Shown here: piece by piece, positions 12,100-23,400 of the stretch
Numbering within the stretch: position 1 is the stretch's first letter
How the letters are laid out: the number at the start of each line of letters is the position of its first letter
Origin: Favolaschia claudopus
Lineage: Eukaryota; Basidiomycota; Agaricomycetes; Agaricales; Mycenaceae
Length of the DNA: 64,000 bases
Reading direction: 5' to 3'
Assembly: GCA_037176885.1 (NCBI GenBank)
Contig: JAWWNJ010000149.1
Span: 517,943 to 581,942, forward strand
Program-made: the position numbers and the translations under genes
The notes under the pieces: generated by a model
What the model was told of the DNA's origin: nothing
Seen by the model: only the letters and a program-made list of their open reading frames with translations
The model's database searches: none

Positions 12100-12352
12100 A
12101 GGCGCATTTGTGCAGGATTGGTGCGTGAAATTATGAGTCAGGATTGTCTGAGATTATTTGCATAGAAGATTAATCCCAGCCGACAACCAGATTAATCTCG
12201 AACTACATTCAAGCCGCTGAGATCATTTTTCTTATGGATTATTTTCGTGCGCAGGATTATCGGTGGGTGCAGGATTATTTTTGAATCAGGATTGTTTGTA
12301 GTACGAGATTATTTCACGGATTATGTTGGGTGCGGGATTATTTTGCCCAACA
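12100..12352. repeat. Internal array of (A/G)GGATTATTT motifs
   Basis: About nine near-copies of CAGGATTATTT or its variants (GCAGGATTGG, TCAGGATTGT, TGGATTATTTTCG, GCAGGATTAT, GGATTATTTTT, GAGATTATTT, CGGATTATG, GCGGGATTATTTT) at about 25-base spacing. They share GGATT with the terminal motifs but are extended differently. The array ends just outside the point (12379) where similarity to the second copy stops. Confidence 0.65.
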
Positions 12353-12648
12353 ATTGGTTGCGTAGTTCAGCGTTGCTCAGACTGGGGATGAATTTGGTGC
12401 TGTGAGACAAGAGGGAAGATTATTTTCATCTGCGCATTACAGAACGTTGCCAACTAGCAACACAGATTACAGTAAGCTTAACTTTTGTCAAGTAGCAATG
12501 AAATTTAATCTCAAGGGGTGCAAACGTTGCGCCATTATATACAAACTCAAGTTCATATCGTCGAGGATTCAGCTTTATTACGCGTCTCGTCGTCTCCAAA
12601 GAAGTTCCATTCTTTTGTGTAGATACGGCGTAAAATATTAGAGAAATA

Positions 12649-15600
12649 TTAGAGGTATTTGACGTAATTTGGATACTGTGCCGCAAACTCCTCTGGCTCC
12701 TTCTCAGCGTACTCTCGCGGCGTCACCATTGTTGATTTGTCCCCAGGAACCAACTCTATGGCCCATCCCTCAAGAGGGTCAACCTTTTTGCGGCGTTTTG
12801 CAGTTGTTGCGGTCGCATCCGCCTTGCGCTTGGAAGCTTTCGGTGCAGTCGTGATTGGTGCGACGGTTGACGACAGCTGAGGCTCGCGGGAGCGCAGTTG
12901 TCGCTGCCATTCCAGATGAGGTATAAATGAGAGGAAATAACCTGATTTAACGTACCTGGGTGCTTTCCGACGACTCCGGCTCCGGAGGAGATGCGGCAGG
13001 CGCAGACGAATTCTACAAGTCAAGATTAGAATACTTAGACAATGAGGTGTGGGATCGCAGGCTTACCTTCTCAGAAGTATTATCTGCGCTTTTCTCCTTT
13101 GTTGGCCGCCGAACACGCACTCGGCCAGAAGAGTTTGACTATTATTCCGTTATCATCGAATTTGTGTACTCAAAATGTAACTCACCTTCGCTTCGGCCTT
13201 GGCTTGCTTGAGTTCTGCGTCGATCTGGGCCTTGGTGTTGGTCAAAGCAACAACGCGCTCGTCGGCTGCCTGAGCCTTCGTGGCTTTATTTGCTGCGGCG
13301 GCGTGCCGTCTGTTGGAGCTGGCGTACCGATGAACGAGTTCGTTCTGGTTGTTGTTCAAGTTGCCGGTCGCCAACTTGACGGCGATTTCCGCAGCGCGAC
13401 GTGCATCGTATTCGGCATATCTGCGTTCCGAGATAAGCAGAACAAAAAATCCAGAAATATTGACTTACTTCTTAAAGGATTCGATTATCCCCATCTGCGT
13501 ACCCGTCTCTGCGTTATTGCGTGCATGTTGCGCTTCACCCAAGTTGGTTGTTGCAGGCATTGAGTGCCAGTCGTTGAGAGCGATGCAGGACAAACATTGG
13601 ATAATAGCAGCGAGAAGCCAGACGTGCATAATTTTGTGCTTCCACCACCCTAACGAACGCTATGAGGATGTAAATAAAGATGGGACGAAAACATACTCTT
13701 AATGGTTCCGTCCGGGTCAGGCAAATTTGCGATCCAAATTTTGAAGTCTTCAACCGCCTCTGGAGACTGGAGAGAAACGAATCCCCGGAGACGACTATGC
13801 TCCTCTCGAGAGAGATGCGGCGCCTCCGGGATACCCCTAGGAAACATTAAGCGAGTGTATGCGCAGAACCAAATTCAACGCACCGGAAGACATGGGTATG
13901 GCAGACTCGTAAAACATATGGGAGTAGCGTCTCTGCACTGGTCACCACTCCGCGAAGTTCTTCGCGATCAACAGTGGGTAAAAACGCGTCCCCGAAGCCA
14001 AGAAGAGGAGCAGCCTCCATGTCAGCATTAAGCCCGAGGATCGTACCGCGTTTGTGAATACCCTTGAAGAGTATTGGGCGTCCGGTGAGGGTTATAACGA
14101 GTCGTTGGATCTCTTCCCAGACTTGCTTATAGATGGCACGATCATGAACCTCCATCCACACACGGCCCAATGTCACCGCTATACGGGTTATCAAAACTTT
14201 GCCGAAAAGATTCAAAAAAAAATACGCGCCTTCGTTGATCGCCGCAAGCCAGGCGTTCACCTCGAAAATGTTCATACTCCCTACAACGGGCTTGAAAGTG
14301 GTGTCGCAGTCAAGGGTGCGTACCCGGTGAATATTTTTGATGAGTTCCGGATGTATACCGAAGATGATAGTGCGACCATCTCGAACGATTGAACTCTGCA
14401 GATAGCGCTCGGAAGGCGGCTTCGCTTGCTGCTCTGCTAAGTATACCGCAATCTCTGTAGTATCGAACATATAGCTTCAGGATACATCGAAAAGGAGAAA
14501 AATCTCACGTTTTTTGACGTCCCCCGTAGACGTAGACGCGTTAAGTTCTTGCTTGACCTGCTGGACTAGCCTGATCCGCGTATCCCTGTTTGCCAAAGCC
14601 GGATGAAACAAAGCTGGAGTCGTGCCAAGTAAAGCTATCGTTGTAGGAGCTGAAACAACTTTGGTTAGAATTTATGAAATGAAAAAGAAAAGCGTACCTC
14701 GATCCACTTTGGCCGGTGTTGCAGAGTCCCCCAGCTTACGGACACATTCCATGTATAAGTTTGCGACGATTCTATTGATCTTATTTTCCGGAGGCGGTGG
14801 ATGAGTATGCGGAATCAATTTGGGAACTACCACCGCGGTGTACGCAAGATCCGGATAGAGATCTTCCACAGGGCAGTACACATGAAAGACTGCCTTGCAC
14901 GAGATGGCGACCATCGGAGCTTTATATGCGACTCCGTCCTTCATGTGATTATACGCTGTGAAATTTACAGCCGGACGCTATATGCGAATTGAAGAAGTAC
15001 TCACGGCAGACAGACTTCCCCTTGAAACCCTGGCGGCGAGAGATCACTCTGGGACAGACCTCGTCCGTGTCCTCCTCCTCGACAATGGGCTGACGATTCA
15101 CAACCTCAGAAAAAGTGTTGGTCAATATGATCAAGAATCGCGAGACGGAGTACGAACCTTGAAAAGAATGTCTTGATCAATTTGTTTGGGAATGGCGAGC
15201 ACGGTGTGGCGACCGGAATTCGTCGTGCAAGGTTGATCCTGGTGAGAGCAGACAATTATATAGTCTTGATCGTGTACAGGCTAATCGCGCAGGTGAGAAA
15301 CTGAATACACGATCGAGCAATCACTTACCTGTTTTGCGAGCACCATGTGCGCTTTTCCCTTGCAGGTAGTGCCGTTGGCGAGAATAGCCTTGCAACTGAA
15401 TGACTGCAATGACCGTTCATATCTAGCCAACGACATGTAAATCACGATTCAATGTAAAAAAATATGCACTTACGCTAAAACGCGGCCAACGGGGGTCGTA
15501 TCCTGAAGCTCTCGAGTGCGCATTTCAGCATCAATCAAAGCTTGGCGATGCTCGGGGTTGAGATAACGGCGTGGTGCGTAGAGAAATTGCTTATCGAGAG

Positions 15601-17226
15601 ATTTACAGGCAACGACGCCTCTGCATGGGTGCTCGGCGCGCCTGACCGCCACCCGAACCGATGAATCAAGCCCAAAGATGGAGCCGATCACACTGCTGTC
15701 GGCTTGAGCGCGCGGACCAGTCGAGCCTCCGTACGAATGAGGATCCTTTGGGGTCACATTAAGCGTCAAACTTATAAATTTATGATCGTACGCACATGAT
15801 CTTTGAGGATTGCATCAATAGTTTGTCCCTGCAACTCTGCATCGCTTAAATCGTCCGCGCATACAATAAACGCGGTTCGCTCCTCGGGAATCGGAAAATG
15901 GGAAGGTATACCGCGCACCAGCTCAACGTGGAAAACCTTCGTTTTTGCATTGAGAGAGAGACCATCTGGGAAGTCTACAACCTTCGAGGTTACGCTGGGC
16001 TCATTCCAAACGGTGGTTGAGTCGCGCCACGGCCACGAGTCGCGTGCCAAGTTGCTGGTGAGTTTCGTAGCAATGGGACCAATAGCCGCATCGATCTCAT
16101 CTGGGGTCAGCTCGTATAGAGAATTCCCATCATTTGAGTTGGACGGCAGTCGAGAGGTCGAACTGAAAGATTTTAAAGTCGGCACACTTTCGGATCAAAG
16201 GCACTACTTACGACGAAGAGTCGGGTTGAACTGAATCTGGGGGCGAAAGCTCCTCGTTTGCGCTGGGATGGTTATCGTTGAGAACCAGGCTCAATTCACT
16301 CATTCTAGGACTCACCGGCTATCATCAAAGTCAAGTGTTGGCGACGCCGAGGGCGGACGAGAGGACTCCCAGAATTCGCTAGAATATAAAATTGTTAGCG
16401 CTATTATTGAGCATTCTAATTGATAAACATTTCCCACTCATTGTGCCAATTGGAGTCGTTCGATAGGGGCGCCGTAGACACGGAGCCAGACAGATCAGAC
16501 TGCCATTGACTGGAGGCCAATTCAGCATAAAGAAAATAGACACCGGCACACGGCTCACCTTACAACTTCCCAATCGCTTTCGCTGGATGCCGGCCCGGAA
16601 GCGTATTGGTCGACAGTCGGAATGTTCCACAAACTAAGAATGCTCGTCAGTCGCAGACATAATAGCAACCAGAAGAATTTACCCATCAAATAGACTATAT
16701 TCACTCGCACTCGACGGTGGGCGAGACGGTACGGAAGAAAGATTGTCAAATTCCAATTGCGGTGTGTTCCTGTTGTTCTTACTCAGTACGTGAAATTCAA
16801 CTCGTTCGTGTTCAACAGCGCTTACAGCCCGTTCGAATCAGCTCCCTGTGCAAATGGATGGTGGGAGTCGACGGAATTTTGCGGAAATGGATCAGACATT
16901 TGATGCTGCGGCAGCTGAGAATCCGAGAACATAGCTGGAGGCAGATCGAAAGCAGGGGAATTCGAAGCCGAAGAAAAGGCGCCGTCCGTGCCGGAGAAGC
17001 CGCTGAAATCATTCGATGCCCACGATTGGCTCAGACTGTATCAGATTGGTAAGTAAGACCTTCGAGATTTCGACGCGGTCATCTGTACACACCTCGCTGA
17101 ATCAAACGCGTTGCTGCTGCCGTCCCAATACCCGCCATAGCTCTGCGCGCCGTGCTGTTGCAGTGATAGCTGCCAAGCGAATGTCTGGGAAGCTTCCGCC
17201 TCATCCGCAGAACCCCAGTGCTGCAT
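12649..17226 (-). CDS. Mutator-like transposase with GCM/WRKY-type zinc finger (left copy)
   Basis: A gene of about a dozen exons encoding a predicted transposase of roughly 1,000 residues. The first exon begins MQHWGSADEAEASQTF. The middle has a Cys/His block (GKSVC, an HMKDG start, ISCKAVFHVYCP, then IPHTHPPPP) that resembles the GCM1/WRKY zinc finger found in many Mutator-like transposases. It is followed by a catalytic-looking core: RTLDCDTTFKP (first Asp), GKVLITRIAVTLGRVWMEVHDRA, and GIHKRGTILGLNADME (second Asp). The C-terminus has a conserved WLLAAIIQCLSCIALNDW and EAQHARNN block, a long coiled coil (NNNQNELVHRYASSNRRH...) and a basic tail ending FAAQYPNYVKYL. I recall this combination in many mushroom genomes. 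The assignment to the Mutator group also rests on the 11-bp target duplication. All exons appear intact. Confidence 0.75.
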
Positions 17227-17396
17227 GGTGCTACCAAATAACGAAAAATCCGACCGAAACGTCGAGAAATAGCGGTGCAGACCGCGCTCGTCGCTGAGCG
17301 GAGGTTGGGTGGCGGGGTGGTGGCGGGAAGGAAAAAAATGTTGTCACACTCACTGTCACGTTGATGTGATCGTGAGATCAACTCGCCACTTTTAGC

Positions 17397-17590
17397 GATC
17401 CTACGAACATGAGCAATCGTCGGGTACCAGCCATCCCACGAATTTTCCTCATCCTACGAACATTGCTACTTTGCCATCAATCCTACGAAAACACCCCGTC
17501 CCCATTTGCATCCTATGAACTTGGCGTGGGAATCCTATGCAAATCGCGCGCGCGTTTTAATCCTACTATCATACGAATCTAATATATACT
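17397..17590. repeat. Right end of the transposon with ATCCTACGAA repeats
   Basis: Seven copies of ATCCTACGAA or close variants (ATCCCACGAA, ATCCTATGAA, ATCCTATGCA, ATCCTACTAT) in 194 bp, all in one orientation, ending with ATCATACGAATCT and AATATATACT. Read from the end inward they match the TAGGAT motifs of the left end. The second copy carries the same array at 27874-28067. Confidence 0.75.
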
Positions 17591-17601
17591 CGTCGTGGAA
17601 G
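17591..17601. repeat. Target-site duplication (right), DNA transposon
   Basis: Second copy of CGTCGTGGAAG, matching 10673-10683. The next bases (TTTTACGCGAGGCTGG) continue the interrupted exon as VLREAG. Confidence 0.9.
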
Positions 17602-18956
17602 TTTTACGCGAGGCTGGGGGAAACGTTAGTCGTTCTCTCATTCTGACTCTCGGGTGCGCAATGATGACGTTTGCTTCTTGCACAGGGGCTCAGCGTAAAG
17701 GATATCGGAGCAGCAGTTGGTGTTGATCCAGGGTTGATAGGTGAATGCATCGATTCTCTGCTTTGATCGTCAACGGCTTCAGCAATATGATTTATCTCAA
17801 GTAGAACGAATTTTACGACTGCTGGCCACGCACCACATTTTCCGCGAAGTGTCTCCCGGCGTGTTCGCAAACAATCGGATTTCTTCAACGCTGGATAAGG
17901 GCAAACCATCGAGCGTTCTATTTGCAAAGTGAGTCAGGCTCTCCTCCAGATTTCGGAAGCTTTTTCGAACCTGCACCGTAGCCGGGAGACGAGGTTCGGT
18001 GGATCTTGTGGCATTGCAGCATTCGTAGAGGTTCTGTACGTACATCAAACATCAAGAGAGTACCATGAGAACTGACCATACAGTCTATTCATCAGGGCCG
18101 AGATGGGAGGGAAAAGTGCAAATTACCTCGCAGAGTCCCTTCGAACGCCGGGTTTACTTCCGTTCAACCTCGCATACAATACCACAGAGCCGATGTTTGA
18201 ATGGATGGAACGTCCCGAAAATAGCTACCACGTTAATCGATTTGCAGTTGCGATGGAGGGAACGGCGGCGATGGAGCAAGAGGATGCGATTTTTCGAGGT
18301 GAGGTTCGGTCTTGCTTCGGCCAAAAATGAGAGACATTGTGCTCCGAATTAACCGATTTCATGGTATTAGGCTTCGACTGGGGGGCACTGCCTTGCGAAA
18401 GCGTGATAGTGGATGTAGGTGGAGGCATCGGGCACGTATCTTTGACGATCGCGAAAAAATATCCGCACCTTCGCGTTGTAAATCAAGATTTTTCCTCTCC
18501 TATTGAAACTTCCAGAGTGGTGAGTCTGGTGAGAATACTGCATTCATTTAGAAATGACTCACCTCTCGGTGTAGCATTGGAAGGAGAAATTTCCTGAGCA
18601 TCTTGACCGACAAATGGTCGAGTTCCAAGGTGAGTTTCCTGCCATCTTCAACAGTCCTTTGAAGTTGTGAATATTCACGGACGACACAGTTCACGACTTC
18701 TTCAATCCTCAGCCCGTGAAGAACGCCGCTGTTTTCCTGTTAAGACATATCATGCATGATTGGCCGGATGACCAGGCCGTGCTAATTCTGAAAAATCTTC
18801 GCGAAGCAGCACAACAAGAAACTCAGCTTGTGGTCATGGAGAAAGTAGTTCCGTTTGCGTCAGCGGGGACTCTAGCTGATTCCGAGATGCCTCAAATTCG
18901 AGGGACTGAGGGAACCGTAGCGGAGACGCCGTTGTTACCAAATTGGGGAGCAGCAG
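17602..18956 (+). pseudogene. O-methyltransferase, central piece with SAM-binding core
   Basis: Continues the gene broken at 10683. Exons read VLREAGGN, GLSVKDIGAAVGVDPGLI, ERILRLLATHHIFREVSPGVFANNRISS (winged-helix region), a substrate-binding helical segment (LFIRAEMGGKSANYLAESLR, FEWMERPEN), the SAM-binding motif I VIVDVGGGIGHVSLTIAKKY, FQVHDFFNPQPV, the catalytic-region RHIMHDWPDDQAVLILKNLREA and PLLPNWGAA. His and Asp of MHDWPDD are where the COMT family has its catalytic base. Introns are intact. The frame is broken at 18957 by the LTR element and resumes at 27127. Nothing inside this piece is damaged, so disruption is recent. Confidence 0.9.
18952..18956. repeat. Target-site duplication (left), LTR element
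   Basis: AGCAG directly before the 5' LTR matches AGCAG directly after the 3' LTR (27122-27126). A 5-bp duplication is typical of LTR-retrotransposon integration. The site lies in a short GCA run of the target, so the exact register is slightly ambiguous. Confidence 0.85.
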
Positions 18957-19322
18957 TGTGAAGCCTACGTGCTTCGGTTCGAGGGCTTCTCGTCCTTCTG
19001 AAGACTCGTATACCGGTTTGGCGGTTATCGGACGCTAACCGGGCGCTGTAACCCTTCCGCAGGAGCCTTGTCACCCTAGGCAGGGCTCTTGTTATACAAT
19101 CGTAATCCGGAGCTGGAGGGCAGTTATATGGATGCCCAGCCGTTGTGATGGTTGTTGGTCTTCGGCGCCCGACGCGTTCTATATCTCTAAGAAAGCATGG
19201 TGGGCAAGGGTAAGATATTCAATGATTATCTAATACATCATTGTGGCTATGTGACCCGCGGAACGCTACCTAATCGGGAATGTTTGATGGACATGCTAAA
19301 GGGATATTCCTCCCATATCACA
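18957..19322 (+). repeat. 5' LTR
   Basis: Starts TG and ends CA. Identical by eye to 26756-27121 over 366 bp. It contains a small hairpin (CGGTTA...TAACCG). A 60-codon frame in the LTR has no family resemblance. Confidence 0.93.
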
Positions 19323-19331
19323 GAGCCCCCC

Positions 19332-20260
19332 GCATGTTCAGTGAACATGCCCGATAAGTTGATCCTGAACATTTGGTGAACTCTTCAAATGTTCAGCTGC
19401 TGGAAAAAAATTTTGGCCCAAAATTTCAACTTGATGTTTCATTGCAAATGAATTTGCCGAAGATGAGTGGCGAAAGCTTATCAGCTTGCCACGCAGCAGG
19501 TAAAGCTCTAGAGCAAAGCTCCATTCAGAGCTTTCTCTGCTTGCATCTCCACTTCCAAGTAACTGTAGCGTGGCTGAGGGTATCTGCAGATCTGAGACAT
19601 AAAGTCCAGATCTGCATGCAGGGGGTGAGGGCAGACGTTGTCTGTGTTCACGCATCAACCGAGATACATGTTGAATCCACAACCACTTCGTGGGTGGATT
19701 CACATCTGAAGCCGTTGTCTTCATTTTCATGATAGCGATGAAACCCTCGATATCCTGAGCAAAGCTCTAAGGAGAATTCCGGGTAAAGTAGGAGAGTCAG
19801 ACACAGCTGACTCTCACTATACATATACCCCTACACAGCCCCCCGCTTCTTTGCCGTGCAGCTCAATGACGGAGGAACTGAATGTGCGGCAAAGAATCAC
19901 CAAACTAACTGGAGACGTGAAGCACATCATGCGACAAGCAGGAGAAGACAGGGATTAGGCGAACAATGGCCCCCCAATCCGCGAGGGCACCCCAGAATAA
20001 GAATGCCAATGCGACTCTTCGAAAAAAAATTTTGGGTAATTTTCCGGCAGGAGCTCTACCTCGCAAGAGAGAGCTCAACTGCTGATCCGTCTGACAATCC
20101 AGCTACAGTCTTGTTAGACAAATCATTAACTCTCCAAAGGAGAGCTACTCCCTGGCCGCTAAGCAGCCATGACTTGTACTTGAGTTCATCCCTTGAAACA
20201 ACGTCAAAGGGTATCCATTCATAAGGGAATGAAGAGCGTTCAGTGCTCATGAACTTTCAA
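19332..20260. repeat. First hairpin block inside the LTR element
   Basis: Perfect or near-perfect stems follow one another: 19332-19350 (GCATGTTCA/TGAACATGC), 19365-19396 (CTGAACATTTG/CAAATGTTCAG), 19515-19534 (AAAGCTC/GAGCTTT), 19585-19616 (TGCAGATCTG/CAGATCTGCA), 19672-19702 (TGAATCCAC/GTGGATTCA), 19792-19815 (GAGAGTCAG/CTGACTCTC), 19847-19896 (TTCTTTGCCG/CGGCAAAGAA), 20048-20081 (GAGCTCT/AGAGCTC), 20130-20144 (CTCTCC/GGAGAG), and a GTTCA/TGAAC hairpin near 20239. Stems are 6-11 bp with loops of 1-30 bases. The density is far above chance for unselected sequence of this base composition. Confidence 0.8.
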
Positions 20261-20385
20261 GCTTGAAGAATAGCGACTTATGCCCCCCAGACTTGTCCTT
20301 ACTTCAGTCCATCCTCGAGATCCTCGTCCCGAGACATCCATTCAACAGGGTGAATGAAGAGCACCGATAGCTCATGAACTATGAG
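20165..20385. repeat. Two diverged copies of a roughly 120-bp hairpin module
   Basis: Around 20167-20255 and 20287-20378 the same order recurs: ACTTGT, a TTCA(G)TCC block, a variable stem, ATCCATTCA, GG(G/TG)AATGAAGAGC, and CTCATGAACT. The variable stem differs in sequence but stays paired (CCCTTGA/TCAAAGGG in copy 1; CTCG.../CGAG in copy 2). CATTC/GAATG and GAGC/GCTC pairs are present in both. Confidence 0.6.
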
Positions 20386-20430
20386 GGGATATTGAATCCC
20401 ATTCTGCGAACAACAACAAATTCATCCACG

Positions 20431-23400
20431 GCCTCAACGTTTATTCAAACGGAGGCATACAACTCCACTAAACAATGGCCTAAGGCTAGTCGAGCAACGG
20501 AGCCATTGAAAATGACTCGACGAAAACTCGACAACACCCAACGCGATTGGTATGGGTAGACAGGTTCGTTGATTGAGTGCCCCCCACCACAGTGTTCCTG
20601 GCACAGGAAGGTCCGAAGAGATAATAATCCTCCTTTGTATGACGCTATCGTGAGACGAGATTGACAAGGACACGGTGGAAGGATCATCCTTTTCAAACAG
20701 GCACACCCACGCGGAGGCGTCATAGGCGATCGTATCGGGTGTCTCGACATAGTTTTAACTTTTTAGGTGGAGACATTCGTTGACGCGTTAGATATTGGCG
20801 TGATACGGAGGACACGGATGCGTCGAGTACGAAGCTTAGACGACGCAGAAGGTAGTCGTCCATCCCGTTACGGCCTCGACGTTTCAGAAATGAAGTGCAA
20901 ATGAGAATTTGAATGCGGGACGCAAGGACGCGCGTCGAAAGCAAAATCGAAACTCGTCCCCAGCGCGGTACGGGCTTCGGCGTAAGTACACAGCGAACAC
21001 CAAAAATCAATCATTGAAGAAGAGCGTAAGCAAAGCGTAAGGGAAAACGGAGATCGAGCTGGAAGCAGCGATCTCAACGTCGACCCTACCGACAAAAACT
21101 CCACCACGGGCCGCAGCGTCTCTGAGGTTATGCGAAAGCGATGAGTCGACGAGCGCACCGAGCGCGTTAGCCTAATGCGTTGCGAGCGCGGACAGTTGGA
21201 ACGTTCGGCGGCAGAGACAGAGAGATCGGCGGCTTGTTAAGGCGAGCGATCGCTAGCTACCACAGTCGTGTTGTAGGAGCCTCAACTTCGCTTGGTGACT
21301 GAGAGTGTCCGGTGCGGCGAGATTCCCGGGATAGGGCGCAGGAGCGCAGAGAGGCTGGGGATACTCACTTCAGTCTCTACGGATCGAATCCCATCCTCAT
21401 TGACTCCTCAACACTTCCCTTCTGACTGGAACTCCCATCCTCAATTCAAACCTTCTGCTAACGGAGCATTCCAAGTTTTGAGCGAGTCGCGCGCGCCGGG
21501 ACGTCATCATCGTGCACACAGGCGGTTGCAAGGAATGTTGTTTAGGTGCTGGGCCTCAACAGCTCTTGCAGATGGAGGGCGCACAGCGTCCGTGGAATGT
21601 TGAGGTTGATCGAGATGGAGGAAGAGGGAAAGCACTGACGACGTGAGAACCGGGGCGACACATTCTCAGTGTAAGCGCGTAATGACGGCGCGACTCGCGG
21701 TTTCTAGGCAGGGCGTCCGCCATGTACGCTAACTCTGTTACTCCCAATCCTCCTCCCCTTCCATCCAACAACCATGTCTTCCCGAAACTTGAGGACGAGA
21801 CTTTTGAGATGGGAAGACAAGAATACTAGCGCAGCAGATACCACGTTTACTCGCTCTCATATGTATGTACCATCATGAAGCCACCCTCAATACACCTGGC
21901 TGGAAGTATTTGTTGACTCAATCCATCCACTCCTCCGCCCCCCAGTCGGCCAATATTTGAAGCCAAGAAAAATTTTGATCGCAAAAATTTCTTAAACTTG
22001 TCTACAGACAATCGAAGTAACGGAGTCGGGTTACGACTCGACGTATACCAACAACCTCCCAAAACACGGCTTGCACCTTGGAGCGCGCTCGCAAGAATGA
22101 AACGAGCCGATAAAAACACTCCCAATTTCCTCGCACTCTGGCGAAGGCGATGGAATGGCGAGCGCATGAATCGGCTGCATGAAACGCACCCGCCTCATCG
22201 ACGTCTCGGATAGCAACGGAGCGATGTGGTAATCGCGACGGGAAGGTTGTGCCGTCAAATGGTGCGACAGTGTCGCATACCGTTGGAGACCGAGGCGTCC
22301 GGCCAACGTCCGACGTGGTGAGGTGAGTGAGATGCGAGAGGTACGTTCGCACTGGGGTCGACTCGAGCGCGGGTTACGTCGCATTGCTTTTTGTCACCGG
22401 CAGAATCCCGATGTTGCGACATTGCTCTCGTGCGAGGTCTCAACGTTTCTTGGAACGGAGGGCGTCCCGCTCGATAGACAGGCGGCGCGGGGAACATCGG
22501 CGAGTTGACGCTGGAACGAGCGGAAGCGAGCTGGGCGGCACGTTCTCGAGCGCTGAGACGAGCTAACGTTCTATAGCGTCCAGAAGCGCTCCAAGATCGA
22601 GGCGAAGGAGCCGGTGATGGAATCCCTGCCGCAAGTAACAAAGCGTTGACGTGCGTTTGGGCCTTGTCATCGGGAGATGAATCGAGGTTCGTCGCTGGTG
22701 CAGTCGACAGAGGCGGTACAGGCTGCGGCGACGCAGGAAAAGACGGCGGTAACGCTCGCCTCAACGTCTAATTCAGACGGAGGCGATCACGGCAACGACA
22801 CGACAGGCGAGTGAGATGGGATGTCGCAACATCGACAAAGACGACATAGGAGACAGCGGCATCAGCGGCGCCAGTCATCGAATTGGGTTCAGACTCGCTG
22901 GGGAGACGCGAAGACTGGCGTTCAGCGAATTGTTGACTTCAAAATTCCCAGTCAACGAGAGAAAGCCTCTACTTTCCATTCAGAAGGAGGCTTTCGATCG
23001 TCTGAACACACCCGCGAGGGAAGAAGAACAGGTCAGCGAGGGCGCCGAGTACCCAGGCGACGCAAGTGTCGCGTCCGAGCTGAGTGCCCCTTGGCTTCTC
23101 CACTAATTCTCGGTGTTCCACCTAGCTCTTCAGATGCCCTCGACATGAACCGAATCGTCGGTGGTGTCGTTTACGAACTGAGTCTTCCTGGGAAACTCGA
23201 CGTCGTTTGCGGACTGAGGCGTTCGTTGCAACGAACGTGTTCGAGCGATCGGGATGGTGGTACGAAGCGAGCGGGGCGTCTAGACGAAGGCGCTCGAGAT
23301 GACGGCATCGACGACGGTGGCGATAGTGTCTTCACTGGGCCTCAATGTCATTCGACTCCTTCTGTCCCAAGCTCCATCTGAGCTCCACCTCAACCTCATA

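Larger units (their letters stand above)
10684..17590 (-). mobile_element. Mutator-like DNA transposon, full-length left copy
   Basis: A 6,907-bp element inserted in exon 2 of the O-methyltransferase. Its ends are inverted: 10684 begins AG and contains AGATTCGTATGAT from 10694, and the reverse complement of the right end begins AG with the same AGATTCGTATGAT at the same offset. The eight bases between AG and this core differ. Both ends continue into arrays of TAGGAT-type motifs. The element carries one large transposase-like gene on the minus strand (12649-17226) and about 1.7 kb of apparently non-coding DNA on its left side. A second copy lies inverted at 27874-33085. Confidence 0.85.
12379..17591. 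repeat. Left arm of a 5,213-bp near-identical inverted repeat
   Basis: This segment is the reverse complement of 27873-33085 over its whole length without a length difference. I saw one coding difference (Ala versus Val codon in the NADME(A/V)APLL block, near 14020 and 31449). The arm is the coding two thirds of the Mutator-like element. Its inner edge is the element end; its outer edge is where the second copy is truncated. Confidence 0.93.

Noticed and set aside
12402..17927. Many mid-size frames on the plus strand of the left transposon copy
   Set aside because: They are antisense to the transposase exons; the minus-strand reading has continuous family blocks and clean introns.
22821..23381. 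A 186-codon open frame in the LTR element
   Set aside because: Arg, Ser and Gly dominated, no motif, overlaps hairpins, and no codon bias or homology that I can recognise; it looks like chance in GC-rich DNA.
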